Shown piece by piece: positions 28,051 to 37,178 of a stretch of DNA of 64,000 bases (positions within the stretch are counted from its first letter, which is position 1; each line of letters begins with the position of its first letter). The DNA lies in NCBI GenBank assembly GCA_023388255.1, contig JAEWGO010000006.1:6560-70559 (forward strand), read 5' to 3'. The notes beneath the pieces were generated by a model. That model saw only the letters and a list, made by a program, of their open reading frames with translations, was not told the origin of the DNA and did no database searches. The translations under genes were made by a program, and so were the position numbers. The stretch is from Pseudomonadota bacterium (GTDB lineage Bacteria; Pseudomonadota; Gammaproteobacteria; Xanthomonadales; Rhodanobacteraceae).

Positions 28051-30669
28051 TCAGCGCCCGCCGACGAGGAACCTGCGATAGCCGCCGGCAACCAGTGCGG
28101 CGACGTCGATCAGCAGCCCCGGCACCCACAGGCCGCGCGGATAGGCGAGGTAGGAACCGGTCCATTCCGGTCCGAATTTTTCCTTGTAGCGGCGCAGGCC
28201 CTGGTAGTTGTAGAAGCGCCCGCCGTACTGGAACGCGAGCGCGGCAAGGCGTTCGTTGATGCGCGCATACGGGTTGTCGCCGACCGCCGACAGCGGAGCC
28301 ATGCCGAGGCTGAACTGCGCGTGGCCCTGGTCCTTCGCCCATTGCATCACGCGCGCGAACAGGAAATCCATCGTGCCGCGCGGCGCGCCATCGACGTGGC
28401 GCATCAGGTCGACGCTGGCGGTACCGTTTGGACCGTATGGCGGCAACACGTTGGCGAATGCGATCAGCTCGCCGGCGCGACGCACCAGCGCGAGCGGGCT
28501 CCAGGCGAAGTAGTCCGGGTCGAAGTGGCCGAGCGAGAAACTCTTCTCGTGCGCGCCCTTGTCCGCCAGCCACGCATCCGACACGCGTTCGAGTTCGCTC
28601 ATCAGCACGGTGTCGAACGGCGGCTCGACCAGCTCGAAGGTGAGCTGCTCCTTGACCGAGCGGTTGACCGCCTGGCGCAGGTCCTCCCAGCGCTTGCCGG
28701 CGAGCGTGAACTCGGCCAGCGGGATCGTCGCCAGCTCACCGAGCTTGAACAAGTCGAAGCCAAGATCGTGGTACAGCGACAGATCCGGTTCGAGCACTTC
28801 GTAGAACAACGGCACGCGATCCTGGGCGTCGGCGAACTGGCGGAAATCGAGGATTGCGCGCTTGATCGCAGCCTCCGGCCCGCACGGCGAACCGAGTGCG
28901 ACGAGACGATCGCGGACCGAACCGTAAGCGACCACCGCATGGCTGTCGGCCGACCAGAACAGATGCTTGTCGCCCATGAACGAAAGATGCGCGAACTCGC
29001 CGCCGCCGTGCGCGAGGTAGACCTCACGCGCGCGGCCGAGCTCGGCATGTTCGGGCATCTTCAGCAGCGGGCGCCGCACCGCGAACGATTGCCAGATCAG
29101 GTAGGCGAACAAGCCGATCGCGGCGGCGAACAGGCCGCGTGCGATGCGCGAGGAATGCTCGCCGTGGCCGAAGTACCACAGGTCGAAGCTGTCGTCGCCG
29201 AGTACCGCCCAGATGCCGATCGCGAAGAATGCGAACACGACGACGATGAGGCCGGAAAGCCATGCGAACGTCGTCACCGACGTCAGGCTCATCGCGCGCT
29301 GCGTGAACTCGCGTTTGCGCATGCGCAGCAACACCGCGATCGCCAGCAGGAACAGCGCTTCGCCGAAATGCAGGCCCTTGGTCACCGCGAGCACTGCGCT
29401 GATCACCAGCATCGATACGGTGAGCCGATAGGCGACGCGCAAGCGCCCATCGATGCCGCGGCCGAGCCCGAGCAGCAGCACGCCGGTCAGGATCGACAAC
29501 CAGTACGAGCCTTCGACAGCGGCGATTGGCAGATGCGCACGCACGACCTGGATGTGTTCGTGCACGGCGGGAATGGCGGCCGAGGCGAGCAGCACGAGAC
29601 CGGCGCCGAAGGTCAGCACTGCGAGCAGGCGGATGCCGAGTCCGGCAAGCAGGCTGGCCGGCAATCCGAGCAGGCCGAAGAGCGGATGCGTCTGCAGCCT
29701 CGTCGCGACGCGCGCAAAACCGGGAATGCGCCCTGCCAGCATGCCCGAACCGAAGTACAGGCCAGACAACAGCGGCAGCAGGTAGTACGCGATGCGGAAC
29801 AGGAACAGGCCGGACAGCACTTGCGCGTTGTCGTAGCCGCCGGTGGTCAGCGCGAGCACCATCAGGCTGTCGAACACGCCGAAGCCACCGGGGATCATGC
29901 TGAGCAGTCCGAGCGTCTGTGCCGCCGCGAAGCTGGCCAGTAGCGGGCCGGGTTTCACGTGCGCGCCGGAGATGTACAGGCAGCCATACATCACGGCCGC
30001 GCTCAATATCCAGTCGACCAGCGACAGCGCTGCGAGCGTGAGTTTCAGGCGCATCGGCGGCAGCTCCACGCCGCCCGGCAACCAGCGCATCAGCGAGCGC
30101 CGCGAGGTCAGGAACAGGAACGCCGGCAGGTAGCAGGCGGCGGCGACCAACACGACGACGCCGAGCCAATGCGTGGGCGTGTTCGGCGTGATCGGCATCG
30201 CGCCCGAGGCGAGTGCGGCGATGATCAGCACCGACAGGCCGAGCGGCAGCGACAACACCTGCAGGCCTATCAGTGCGGCGCCGACCGGCAGCTCGATGCG
30301 CCGCGCCGAGAAACCGAGCAGGCGCACGCTGGAACCGATCGCGCCCGAGAGGTTCAGCACATTCGCGAGTGCATTCGCTACGAAGGCCAGCCGCAGCATC
30401 TCGCGCGCCGGGATCGGCAGCTTGAGCCAACGCGCGATGGCGACGTCGATCGTGCCGGTGAACGCCACCGCGAACAGCGCGAGCAGGCCGATGCCGAGTG
30501 CCGGAGCGGTCGGCACCTCGAGCAGCACGCGCTGCATCTCGGGCAGGTCGAGTTCGTCGAAGCCGCGCACGACCAGCCAGCCGACCAGCACGAGGAATGC
30601 GGTCGGCACCAGCCAGCGCAGTTGCGCGGCCCAGCCGCGTGTCGCTGTGGCTTGGGTTTCGGTGGTCAT
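28051..30669 (-). CDS. mprF: Lysyl-phosphatidylglycerol synthase/flippase
   Basis: An 872-residue bifunctional protein. Residues ~15-530 contain about 14 hydrophobic helices (flippase); ~545-860 form the cytosolic aminoacyl-PG synthase domain, with landmarks such as SVRDRLVALGSPCGP, FYEVLEPDLSLYHDLGFDLFKLGE and the C-terminal RRYKEKFGPEWTGSYLAYPRGLW. It attaches lysine (or alanine) from tRNA to phosphatidylglycerol and moves it outward, lowering surface charge and raising resistance to cationic peptides. A VirJ-like gene lies 72 bases upstream on the same strand, probably the same operon. The amino acid transferred cannot be read from sequence by eye. Confidence 0.95.
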   Translation of the reverse strand: MTTETQATATRGWAAQLRWLVPTAFLVLVGWLVVRGFDELDLPEMQRVLLEVPTAPALGIGLLALFAVAFTGTIDVAIARWLKLPIPAREMLRLAFVANALANVLNLSGAIGSSVRLLGFSARRIELPVGAALIGLQVLSLPLGLSVLIIAALASGAMPITPNTPTHWLGVVVLVAAACYLPAFLFLTSRRSLMRWLPGGVELPPMRLKLTLAALSLVDWILSAAVMYGCLYISGAHVKPGPLLASFAAAQTLGLLSMIPGGFGVFDSLMVLALTTGGYDNAQVLSGLFLFRIAYYLLPLLSGLYFGSGMLAGRIPGFARVATRLQTHPLFGLLGLPASLLAGLGIRLLAVLTFGAGLVLLASAAIPAVHEHIQVVRAHLPIAAVEGSYWLSILTGVLLLGLGRGIDGRLRVAYRLTVSMLVISAVLAVTKGLHFGEALFLLAIAVLLRMRKREFTQRAMSLTSVTTFAWLSGLIVVVFAFFAIGIWAVLGDDSFDLWYFGHGEHSSRIARGLFAAAIGLFAYLIWQSFAVRRPLLKMPEHAELGRAREVYLAHGGGEFAHLSFMGDKHLFWSADSHAVVAYGSVRDRLVALGSPCGPEAAIKRAILDFRQFADAQDRVPLFYEVLEPDLSLYHDLGFDLFKLGELATIPLAEFTLAGKRWEDLRQAVNRSVKEQLTFELVEPPFDTVLMSELERVSDAWLADKGAHEKSFSLGHFDPDYFAWSPLALVRRAGELIAFANVLPPYGPNGTASVDLMRHVDGAPRGTMDFLFARVMQWAKDQGHAQFSLGMAPLSAVGDNPYARINERLAALAFQYGGRFYNYQGLRRYKEKFGPEWTGSYLAYPRGLWVPGLLIDVAALVAGGYRRFLVGGR

Positions 30670-30741
30670 GCGGATGCCTTTCTTCCCTGAGACTGCGCGA
30701 AGTCTATCCGCGCGGGCGCGCGAAAACGTGCAGTGCCTGCG

Positions 30742-31596
30742 TCATTGCGGTGCGGCATCGATCAGGTCTTTCACGCTCTGCACGTACTGCGGCATCCAGT
30801 TCTTCGGCACGCCGAAGCCGTGGCCGACCTTCGGCAACATGACTGCCTTCGCATCCTTCTGGCCGGCGGCGAATTCGGGCGCGAATTTCGGATCGCAGAC
30901 CTGGTCGGATTCGCCTTGCACGATGCGCCACGGCACGTCCACCGTTTCGAGCTTGTCGAACACCCAGGTCGGCGGACTCTTTTGCCAGTGCGCGGTGAGA
31001 CCGCCCTCGCCTGGGCAGAACGGCTTGTGGATCAGCAGGTCCGGGCAGAAACCGATGCTGATTCCGCCGCCGAAGCGGCGTCCGGTGTCCGCGGCGAGCG
31101 TGGTGTAGGCAATCGTGGCGCCGGACGAATAGCCGATGATGACCGGCTTGGTGCCGAGCGGAAGTTTCAGTTCGCGCACGAGATCGCTGCCGAGTTTGGC
31201 GAGCAGACCATCGGCATCGCTGCACTGTGCGCTGCCGCCGTCGAGGCCTTTGAGGAACTGCGGGGTGCTGAATCCGGCCACCCAGTAGCCGAGCGCGGCT
31301 GCCTGATGCGCCATCTCGGTGACGCCGCGGTTCCAGCCGCCGTCGCCCGAAGCGAACAGTGCCAATCCCTTGCTCGCGCCGGGAGGCTTGTACACGGCGA
31401 CTTCGCCGAAACCGGCGACATTGATCCAGCGCTCGACCTGCGGATCGCGCGCCGGCGCGGGTTTCGGTTTGGCCGGCTTGTGCGCAGCGGCGGTGGGTGC
31501 GTTCGCGTGCGCCGGATTGGCGGCGGCCATGCCGGACAGGGACGAGCCCAGTGCTGCAGACACGACGAGGGCGATGAAGCACGGGCGGACGTTCAA
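30742..31596 (-). CDS. VirJ-like periplasmic hydrolase
   Basis: A 284-residue exported protein (signal peptide ~1-26) followed by an Ala/Lys/Pro linker and one VirJ-type alpha/beta-hydrolase domain. Visible motifs are LFASGDGGWNRGVTEMA, the nucleophile elbow VIIGYSSGATIAY and a C-terminal PKVGHGFG histidine. It precedes mprF on the same strand and should be co-transcribed with it. By analogy with AcvB/VirJ it may cleave the lipid that MprF makes, or another envelope substrate; that is inference. It is a single-domain relative of the two-domain protein at 26102-27493. Confidence 0.87.
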   Translation of the reverse strand: MNVRPCFIALVVSAALGSSLSGMAAANPAHANAPTAAAHKPAKPKPAPARDPQVERWINVAGFGEVAVYKPPGASKGLALFASGDGGWNRGVTEMAHQAAALGYWVAGFSTPQFLKGLDGGSAQCSDADGLLAKLGSDLVRELKLPLGTKPVIIGYSSGATIAYTTLAADTGRRFGGGISIGFCPDLLIHKPFCPGEGGLTAHWQKSPPTWVFDKLETVDVPWRIVQGESDQVCDPKFAPEFAAGQKDAKAVMLPKVGHGFGVPKNWMPQYVQSVKDLIDAAPQ

Positions 31597-31882
31597 GCGG
31601 GAAGTTCCTGCGCGGCGAAGCGGCGCACGCTAGTCCATGCCGACTTCGCTGTCACGCCGCGTGCGGCTCGGCCTTCAACGCCGATTCAGTGCGGCGGTAC
31701 TCGTGCGCCGGTCGCGCAGCCACCCTTGTCGCAAATATCCAGGCGAGATCCATGCCGCAACCACACCGGCGTCGGCGCGCACGCGCTGCAGTCGCGATAT
31801 CGGGACTGCAGCGGCGAAAGTTCGCCCATCGAGGCGGCCCGGCACTTGGCGCGCCGCAAATCGGGACGGCAGCACGCATCAC

Positions 31883-32443
31883 TCAGTCTTCGTCGGTGTA
31901 GTACTCGAAGATCAGGTGGATGCGTGGCGTGGTCCCGAGGTTCGCCACTGCGTGCTCGCCGAGATTGTTGACCTCATAGGCCTGCCCGACTTCGAGGTGA
32001 TACGGCGTTTTTTCGATGTAGAACGACACCTGGTCGTTGGTCGTGATGGGCACGTGGATCTTGTGCGGCCAGCGCGCAGCAGCGTTGGAGTCCACGTGCG
32101 GATGGATCAGGCCGCCGGCTGGCATCTTCGCCAGCAGCACGCGCGAGAACTTGCCTTCGCGATAGCCATAGGGCTGCGTGGCCTGACGCATCAACGGTTC
32201 CAGACGGTCCCGCCATTGCGACCACAAAGGCAGATCGTAGTGCTGGCGCCAGTCGTCGACGCTCGAGATGAAGCGGAACACGATGTGCTGCGTCTTGTCG
32301 AGCACACCATAGCGATTCGGCTTGGTTGCGTTCTCGTGCTCCCAAACCTCCTGCGGAATGGCGCGGATGTCGTCGCCGATGCCGTCGAGGTCGACCGGGC
32401 CGAGAAATCTAACCGACGTGGTCTTCAGCGGGTTCGCGTGCAT
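31883..32443 (-). CDS. Aspartyl/asparaginyl beta-hydroxylase family dioxygenase
   Basis: A 186-residue non-haem Fe(II)/2-oxoglutarate dioxygenase of the Asp_Arg_Hydrox family. The iron ligands can be seen: HxD in HPHVDSNAA and the distal His in GEHAVANLG, followed by the 2-oxoglutarate-binding Arg in PRIHLIFEY. Members hydroxylate Asp/Asn in peptides, free amino acids in siderophore pathways, or lipids (LpxO, OlsC), so the substrate is open. Its start lies 35 bases inside the end of the sulfotransferase gene; the two are clearly one unit. Confidence 0.87.
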   Translation of the reverse strand: MHANPLKTTSVRFLGPVDLDGIGDDIRAIPQEVWEHENATKPNRYGVLDKTQHIVFRFISSVDDWRQHYDLPLWSQWRDRLEPLMRQATQPYGYREGKFSRVLLAKMPAGGLIHPHVDSNAAARWPHKIHVPITTNDQVSFYIEKTPYHLEVGQAYEVNNLGEHAVANLGTTPRIHLIFEYYTDED

Positions 32444-33071
32444 GGTCTTCGAAGCGGTAGTTGAAAAGTTCGATGTCGCGGTGATAGATGCCGCCGACGA
32501 GCGACACGAGTTCGTCGTCATAATAGGTCCAATACGGTCGGTGACGCGAAGCGTTGGTGCGCTCCAGCGCCTGGCTCGGCAGGCCCAGGCGCGAGCAGAC
32601 CGAATCGTAGGATTCCTGCATGCTCTCGGTGCGCGCGACGAAATCGACGGCCAGCTGCCCGCGATCGTCGACAAGGAACAGGTACTGCGGCACGAACAGG
32701 ATATGGCCGACGGGCCGCAGGTCCTTGATCACGTGTTTCATGAACGCCATCGGCGCGCGCTCGAAATGACCGCTGTCGCGACTCATGAACGCGCAGTACG
32801 AGACGAAGCGGTCGAACGGATTGCGCACGAATGCGAACTTGAAATAGCCCTCGAACGTTTCCTCACCCAGCACCGGCCGGATCTGCTGCACGCTCAAATG
32901 CCCGTGCGGGATGGCGTCGAATTCGCGGAACGGCAAGCGCTTCTTCACGAATAGGCCGGCCTGCTCGAGATCGTCGGGTCCCATGTGCTCGCGCAACGCC
33001 TGCCGCACCGAATGCGTGCCGGTTTTCGGGATCGCGAAGAACATGAAGCGGTGTCGATGCGAAATGATCAC
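32409..33071 (-). CDS. Sulfotransferase family protein
   Basis: A 220-residue cytosolic-type sulfotransferase (family 2). The PAPS 5'-phosphosulfate loop is FAIPKTGTHSVRQAL near residue 10 and the 3'-phosphate motif is FAFVRNPFDRFVSYC near residue 80. The GTG start at VIISHRHRFMFFAIPKTG matches the usual N-terminus of this family (short beta-strand before the loop); an ATG nine codons later is the alternative. It transfers sulfate from PAPS to an unknown acceptor. It overlaps the hydroxylase gene by 35 bases; the same two domains are fused in the protein at 51844-53682. Confidence 0.85.
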   Translation of the reverse strand: MIISHRHRFMFFAIPKTGTHSVRQALREHMGPDDLEQAGLFVKKRLPFREFDAIPHGHLSVQQIRPVLGEETFEGYFKFAFVRNPFDRFVSYCAFMSRDSGHFERAPMAFMKHVIKDLRPVGHILFVPQYLFLVDDRGQLAVDFVARTESMQESYDSVCSRLGLPSQALERTNASRHRPYWTYYDDELVSLVGGIYHRDIELFNYRFEDHAREPAEDHVG

Positions 33072-33198
33072 GAAAAATCCAACGGCGGGCACGGGTCCGC
33101 ACGGCGTGCATTCGTGCGGAAGGAAACGCGCATGATAACAGTCTGCGTTGGAAAGCCGGCCCAGTGCCGTCGACGCCAACGCCGCGACCGCCGGAGAA

Positions 33199-33315
33199 GA
33201 TCGCCGAGAATGTCTCGCGCGGGAGGTTCTCCGGTTCGCCCACGGTGTGCGTCGTATGGACCTCGGCGCGGATACCGCCATCTCTGCGGAAAGTGTCGTT
33301 CTGGCCCCGGTCGAC
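33199..33315 (-). pseudogene. Decayed 3' fragment of a pepQ-like gene
   Basis: On the minus strand 39 consecutive codons align without gaps to the last residues of the PepQ at 35138-36472; I count 20 of 39 identical, including DxFR, GGIR.E and PENL.R. Similarity stops abruptly upstream (toward higher coordinates) and there is no start codon or rest of the domain. It lies in the otherwise empty 33072-33516 region, in the same orientation as pepQ. A tandem GACGGGTC repeat follows at 33314-33328. Confidence 0.75.
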
Positions 33316-33516
33316 GGGTCGACGGGTCGATGGAGCTCGGTCGATTTGCCGCCGGCTCGCATGGATACGGGGTTTGTCGCCGCCCGTGCCTCGTCGCCAG
33401 CGAGATCGACCGATCGGCCGCAGCCGACCGCGACTTTCCGTTTCGATGTCCGCTTTGGCCGCGATTCTGCGCTTGTGTCCCGCACGCGCAGTCCGCGCCA
33501 TTGAGGAGCCGATCCG

Positions 33517-35085
33517 ATGTCCACGCCTGTTTACCTTTGCGCGCTTGCGCTGGCCGCGCTCGCATCCAGCGCCGTGGCCCGCGCTCCCGCCGACGATCCG
33601 TACGCATTCGACCCGGGTTTCCGCAACGGCGTCGCCGCGGTCGATCGTTTCGGCGGCAACAACGCCGACAACCGCGACAACCACGGCAGCAAGGTCGCGA
33701 CGCTTGCCGACGGCAGCGTGGTCGTCGCCTCGCTGGTGCAGAAGATCGGTGCCAGCGCGAATCAGGCCAACGGCTTCTACAACCTCGGTCTGGTGCGCTA
33801 CACCACGAGCGGTCAGAAGATTGCGTGGACGAATGTCGATCCGGCCTACACCGATTCGAGCAAGAACTACATCGTCTACCCGAACACCGACACCACCGCA
33901 CGCGAGGTCGCGGTGGTGGATATCCGGGAATACCAGAATCAGATCTACGTGCTGACCGAGCGTTCGATCGCGGGCACCGACACCGACGTGCAGATTCGAC
34001 GCTTCGGACTCGATGGCGCGTTTCTCGGCAATACCTGGGTGTTCAACGCGACCAATCCGGAAACCGGCGCCGGCATGGTGTTCTGGCGCGATGGCGAGAG
34101 CGGTCCGTACAAGCTGATCGTGGCCGGAACGCGCTCGACCAGCGCGGGCGACACTGTCTACCTCGCCCGCTTTACGCTCGATCAGGCCGGTGCGCCGCAA
34201 CTGGACAGTGGCACGTTCGGCATCGGCGGCTATCTCGATCGCAAGGTGGTGCGTTGCGAGGACGACGCCCACGGCCCGATGACGTGCCCGACCACCGCCA
34301 AAGCGGTGACGGCGTCCTACGGTGTGCTCGCCCACGCGTTTGGCGACGCCACCAATGGCGCCAGGCCGAACGTGTACGTGCTCGGCGATTTTCCGCGCAA
34401 ACTCGCCGGCCAGCCGGCCAATCGCGACCTGATGGTGATGAAGCTCGATGCCGATGGCGTACGCCAGGGCGGCTTCGGCAATGAAGCGACGGACGGGGTC
34501 ATCACGCTCGGCTTTGATGCGGTCGGCAGCAACCTGAGCGACGTCGCGCGCGCGATCACCGCGAAAACCTACACGACGAACCAGGGCGCGCTGGTGTTCG
34601 ACCACATCAATGTCGTCGCGGCGGTGAGCCAACATTGCGGCACCGGCGTCGGCTTCGCATCGATGGATGAGCGCAACCATCAATTCGCCAAAAAGGTATT
34701 CGGCGGCAGCAGCATGCTCAGCGGCGTATGCATGCAGGACCTGCACGACGATCCCGCCGGCATGGCATGGATCAACGCATCACGCGTCGCGGTCGTCGGG
34801 CGCAGCTGGATGTCGGGAGGTACGACGGAGGTGGTTGCCAGCCCATTCATGGCCTTGCTGGACGAACGCCCTAACCCGCCGACCCTGACGGAATACCGCA
34901 AACATCCGATCCTGAACGCGGGCGGCGTGCGCGTCGGCAACGCCGCGTTCAACGGCGTGAGCGTTTCGTCCAATTCGACGTTGACAGCGGTCGGCGACGT
35001 GCAGGACAGCGGCAACAACCAGAAATACATGGTTGTCACTGCGCGCCTGGCCAGCGACCGGATTTTCGGCGACGACATGGACTGA
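33517..35085 (+). CDS. Secreted propeller-like protein, unknown function
   Basis: A 522-residue exported protein (signal peptide ~1-22). The body consists of repeated beta-strand units of the kind DGSVVVASLV / NLGLVRYTTSGQ / VQIRRFGLDGAF / DLMVMKLDADG, which resemble delta-60 or beta-propeller repeats that list a measured quantity and a variable. Cysteines are few and paired. The C-terminus SDRIFGDDMD is a short Ile-Phe acidic end that resembles C-termini I associate with other secreted proteins of this bacterial group. No enzymatic motif is seen. It sits between the pepQ remnant and intact pepQ. Confidence 0.75.
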   Translation: MSTPVYLCALALAALASSAVARAPADDPYAFDPGFRNGVAAVDRFGGNNADNRDNHGSKVATLADGSVVVASLVQKIGASANQANGFYNLGLVRYTTSGQKIAWTNVDPAYTDSSKNYIVYPNTDTTAREVAVVDIREYQNQIYVLTERSIAGTDTDVQIRRFGLDGAFLGNTWVFNATNPETGAGMVFWRDGESGPYKLIVAGTRSTSAGDTVYLARFTLDQAGAPQLDSGTFGIGGYLDRKVVRCEDDAHGPMTCPTTAKAVTASYGVLAHAFGDATNGARPNVYVLGDFPRKLAGQPANRDLMVMKLDADGVRQGGFGNEATDGVITLGFDAVGSNLSDVARAITAKTYTTNQGALVFDHINVVAAVSQHCGTGVGFASMDERNHQFAKKVFGGSSMLSGVCMQDLHDDPAGMAWINASRVAVVGRSWMSGGTTEVVASPFMALLDERPNPPTLTEYRKHPILNAGGVRVGNAAFNGVSVSSNSTLTAVGDVQDSGNNQKYMVVTARLASDRIFGDDMD

Positions 35086-35094
35086 TCGTCATAG

Positions 35095-35134
35095 CGGCGC
35101 CGCCGCGAGCGTCGTGACGCACGCGGCGGCGCCG
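35095..35134. terminator. Strong bidirectional terminator
   Basis: A perfect 13-bp GC stem (CGGCGCCGCCGCG with its complement), one A-A mismatch, then five more pairs (GCGTC/GACGC) and a two-base loop. It fills the gap between the convergent secreted-protein gene and pepQ. Confidence 0.75.
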
Positions 35135-35137
35135 GGC

Positions 35138-36472
35138 TTACACGATCGCCGCGAACGCGTCCCGGGTCAGGTTTTCCGGATCGCCGTCGGTACAGACAAC
35201 GTCGTCCTCGATGCGGATGCCGCCATACTTGCGGAACGCATCGACCCTGGCCCAGTCGACATCCTTCGCGGCGGGTTTGTTCTTCAGTTCCGCCAGCAGC
35301 ATGTCGATGAAATAGAGGCCGGGTTCGATCGTCACGACCATGCCGGGTTCGAGTGCGCGCGTCATGCGCAGATACGGGTGGCCCGGCGGACGCGGCAACG
35401 TGCCGCCGGCATCGCTGGCCTGGAAGCCGGCGACGTCGTGCACCTGCAGGCCGATCGGGTGGCCGAGGCCGTGCGGAAAAAACACGCTCGAGACGCCCGA
35501 TTCGACCGCGCTCTCCGCACTCATGCGGATGAAACCGTGATCCTTCAGGATGCCGGCGAGCACGTGGTGTGCATGGATGTGCAACTCGGGATAGCTCTGT
35601 CCGGCGCGTACCTTCGCGCAGAAGCCCTGCTGCGCGGCGTCGACGGCGTCGATCAGCGCCTGGAATTCGCCGGCATCGGCAGCGGCGCAGGTTCGCGTGA
35701 TGTCGCTGGCGTAACCATGGAAGCTGGCGCCGGCGTCGATCAGGAACGAGTGCGCATGCGCCGGCGGCGCGTGCGCGAGTTCGGTGTAGTGCAGCACCGC
35801 GCAATGCTCGTTCAGCGCGATGATGTTGCCGTAGGGCAGGTCGTTGTCGGCTTGCCGCGCGGCCGCCATGTAGGCGACGTGGATGTCGAACTCCGATGCG
35901 GCGGCGCGGAATGCGCGCTCGGCGGCGCGGTGCGCACGTGCGCCGATCTTGCTGGCGACGCGCATCATCGCCAGTTCGTAGGCAGTCTTGTGCGAGCGCT
36001 GGTAGTGCAGGTAGTCGAGCACGTCCTGCGGATTGTTCGGCGCGAACCCTTCCGGCGTCGCGATCGCTTCGCCCACGATCGCGCAGCGCGCGGCATCGTT
36101 CGGCAGGCGCGCGCGCGCTTCCTTCGCGTCGCGGATGATCTCGATGTCGAAGTGTTCGACCCAGTAACCGGCCGGCGCATCCGGCACCACATGCCAGTAA
36201 TCATGCGGTTGCAGGTAGACCAGCTTCGGCTTCTTTCCCGGCGTGTAGACGATCCATGAGCCGGGCGCCTTCGTCACCGGCAGCCAGTGCTTGAAATGCG
36301 GATTGACCACGAACGGATACGGGCGATCGTCGAGGAACTGGTACGCCGGCTGGCCAGCGGCGATGACGAGATGGTCATGGCCGCCGCGCAACAGCGCCTT
36401 GTCGGCGCGCGCCTTCAGCGTGGCGAGGTGGTCGGCGAACAGCGGGTGCAGGTCGGGATGCTGGGTGTCCAT
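35138..36472 (-). CDS. pepQ: Xaa-Pro dipeptidase
   Basis: A 444-residue M24 peptidase of the PepQ/prolidase type (E. coli PepQ has 443), cleaving Xaa-Pro dipeptides. The N-terminal domain has YPFVVNPHFKHWLPVT. Metal ligands are visible: two Asp in FLIDAGASFHGYASDITRT, His in FFPHGLGHPIGLQVHD, Glu in TIEPGLYF and Glu in GGIRIEDDVVCTDG. The start MDTQHPDLHPLFADHL gives family length; a longer frame upstream is not supported. A degenerate copy of its last 39 codons lies at 33199-33315. Confidence 0.95.
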   Translation of the reverse strand: MDTQHPDLHPLFADHLATLKARADKALLRGGHDHLVIAAGQPAYQFLDDRPYPFVVNPHFKHWLPVTKAPGSWIVYTPGKKPKLVYLQPHDYWHVVPDAPAGYWVEHFDIEIIRDAKEARARLPNDAARCAIVGEAIATPEGFAPNNPQDVLDYLHYQRSHKTAYELAMMRVASKIGARAHRAAERAFRAAASEFDIHVAYMAAARQADNDLPYGNIIALNEHCAVLHYTELAHAPPAHAHSFLIDAGASFHGYASDITRTCAAADAGEFQALIDAVDAAQQGFCAKVRAGQSYPELHIHAHHVLAGILKDHGFIRMSAESAVESGVSSVFFPHGLGHPIGLQVHDVAGFQASDAGGTLPRPPGHPYLRMTRALEPGMVVTIEPGLYFIDMLLAELKNKPAAKDVDWARVDAFRKYGGIRIEDDVVCTDGDPENLTRDAFAAIV

Positions 36473-36632
36473 GGCGCGCGGGCTGGTGGGCGAGCGTGCA
36501 TTGTGCCGCGGCGCGCGCGTGCTGGCGATGTGAAGATCGGCATGGGCTGCCCGCAAGGGCCGCAATCGCCGCGCTCGTCGAAACCGTGTCGCATCGATCG
36601 AGACGGCGTGGAGGGAGGGTGGTGGATGCCGA

Positions 36633-37178
36633 TCAGCCGTCCGATGTCGCGCCGAACTCCTTGCGCAGCCAGTCGCCGAGCATGCGCTTTTCATAGCGCA
36701 GCGGGTCGTCGGTGTTGATCGTGCCGCGCGCGAGGAAGGCGAGGTCGGTCAGCTTGCGTTCGCCTGTCGCCAGCGTCTTGCCATTCGCGTCGGTCAACGT
36801 GAAGCGCAGGTCGATGCGCGGCGGATAGATGTCCTTGATGAAACGCACGTCGCTCCATTGGGCGCCGCGCCACGGCTCGAAGCTGCCAGCGCGCTTGATG
36901 TCGGTGAACGTCACCTTGAGATGCTGGCCCGGCGGCAACGCCCGGCCGGCGCGGTTTTCCAGCCAGCGCGAGAGCGTTTGCAGCCACTCCTCGGGATGGC
37001 GGCGCGCGGGACTTGTCGATGGACTGTCGCGCACATCCGCGAATTGCTGCGGATCGGTCCAATCGACCTGCACGCGCGCTGATTGCGCCGTTTGGGCGGG
37101 CGTGGTCGCGCAGCCGCCGAGCAGGCCGTTGCCGAGGATGACCAGGCCAAGAAGGGAAATCAGGATGGGACGTTTCAT
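36633..37178 (-). CDS. DUF3016-type lipoprotein
   Basis: A 181-residue lipoprotein. The signal ends in a lipobox LLGGC (Cys near residue 23). The mature part has VDWTDPQQFADVRDS, a segment HPEEWLQTLSRWLENRAGRALPPGQHL and a C-terminal RYEKRMLGDWLRKEF, typical of DUF3016 proteins. Function unknown; likely envelope-associated. GAGGCG precedes the ATG. It stands alone between pepQ and the divergent TPP riboswitch. Confidence 0.82.
   Translation of the reverse strand: MKRPILISLLGLVILGNGLLGGCATTPAQTAQSARVQVDWTDPQQFADVRDSPSTSPARRHPEEWLQTLSRWLENRAGRALPPGQHLKVTFTDIKRAGSFEPWRGAQWSDVRFIKDIYPPRIDLRFTLTDANGKTLATGERKLTDLAFLARGTINTDDPLRYEKRMLGDWLRKEFGATSDG

Noticed and set aside
32863..34746. 627-codon minus-strand frame opposite the propeller-like gene
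   Set aside because: No protein family visible except the short pepQ-like stretch at 33199-33315, which is better explained as a remnant.
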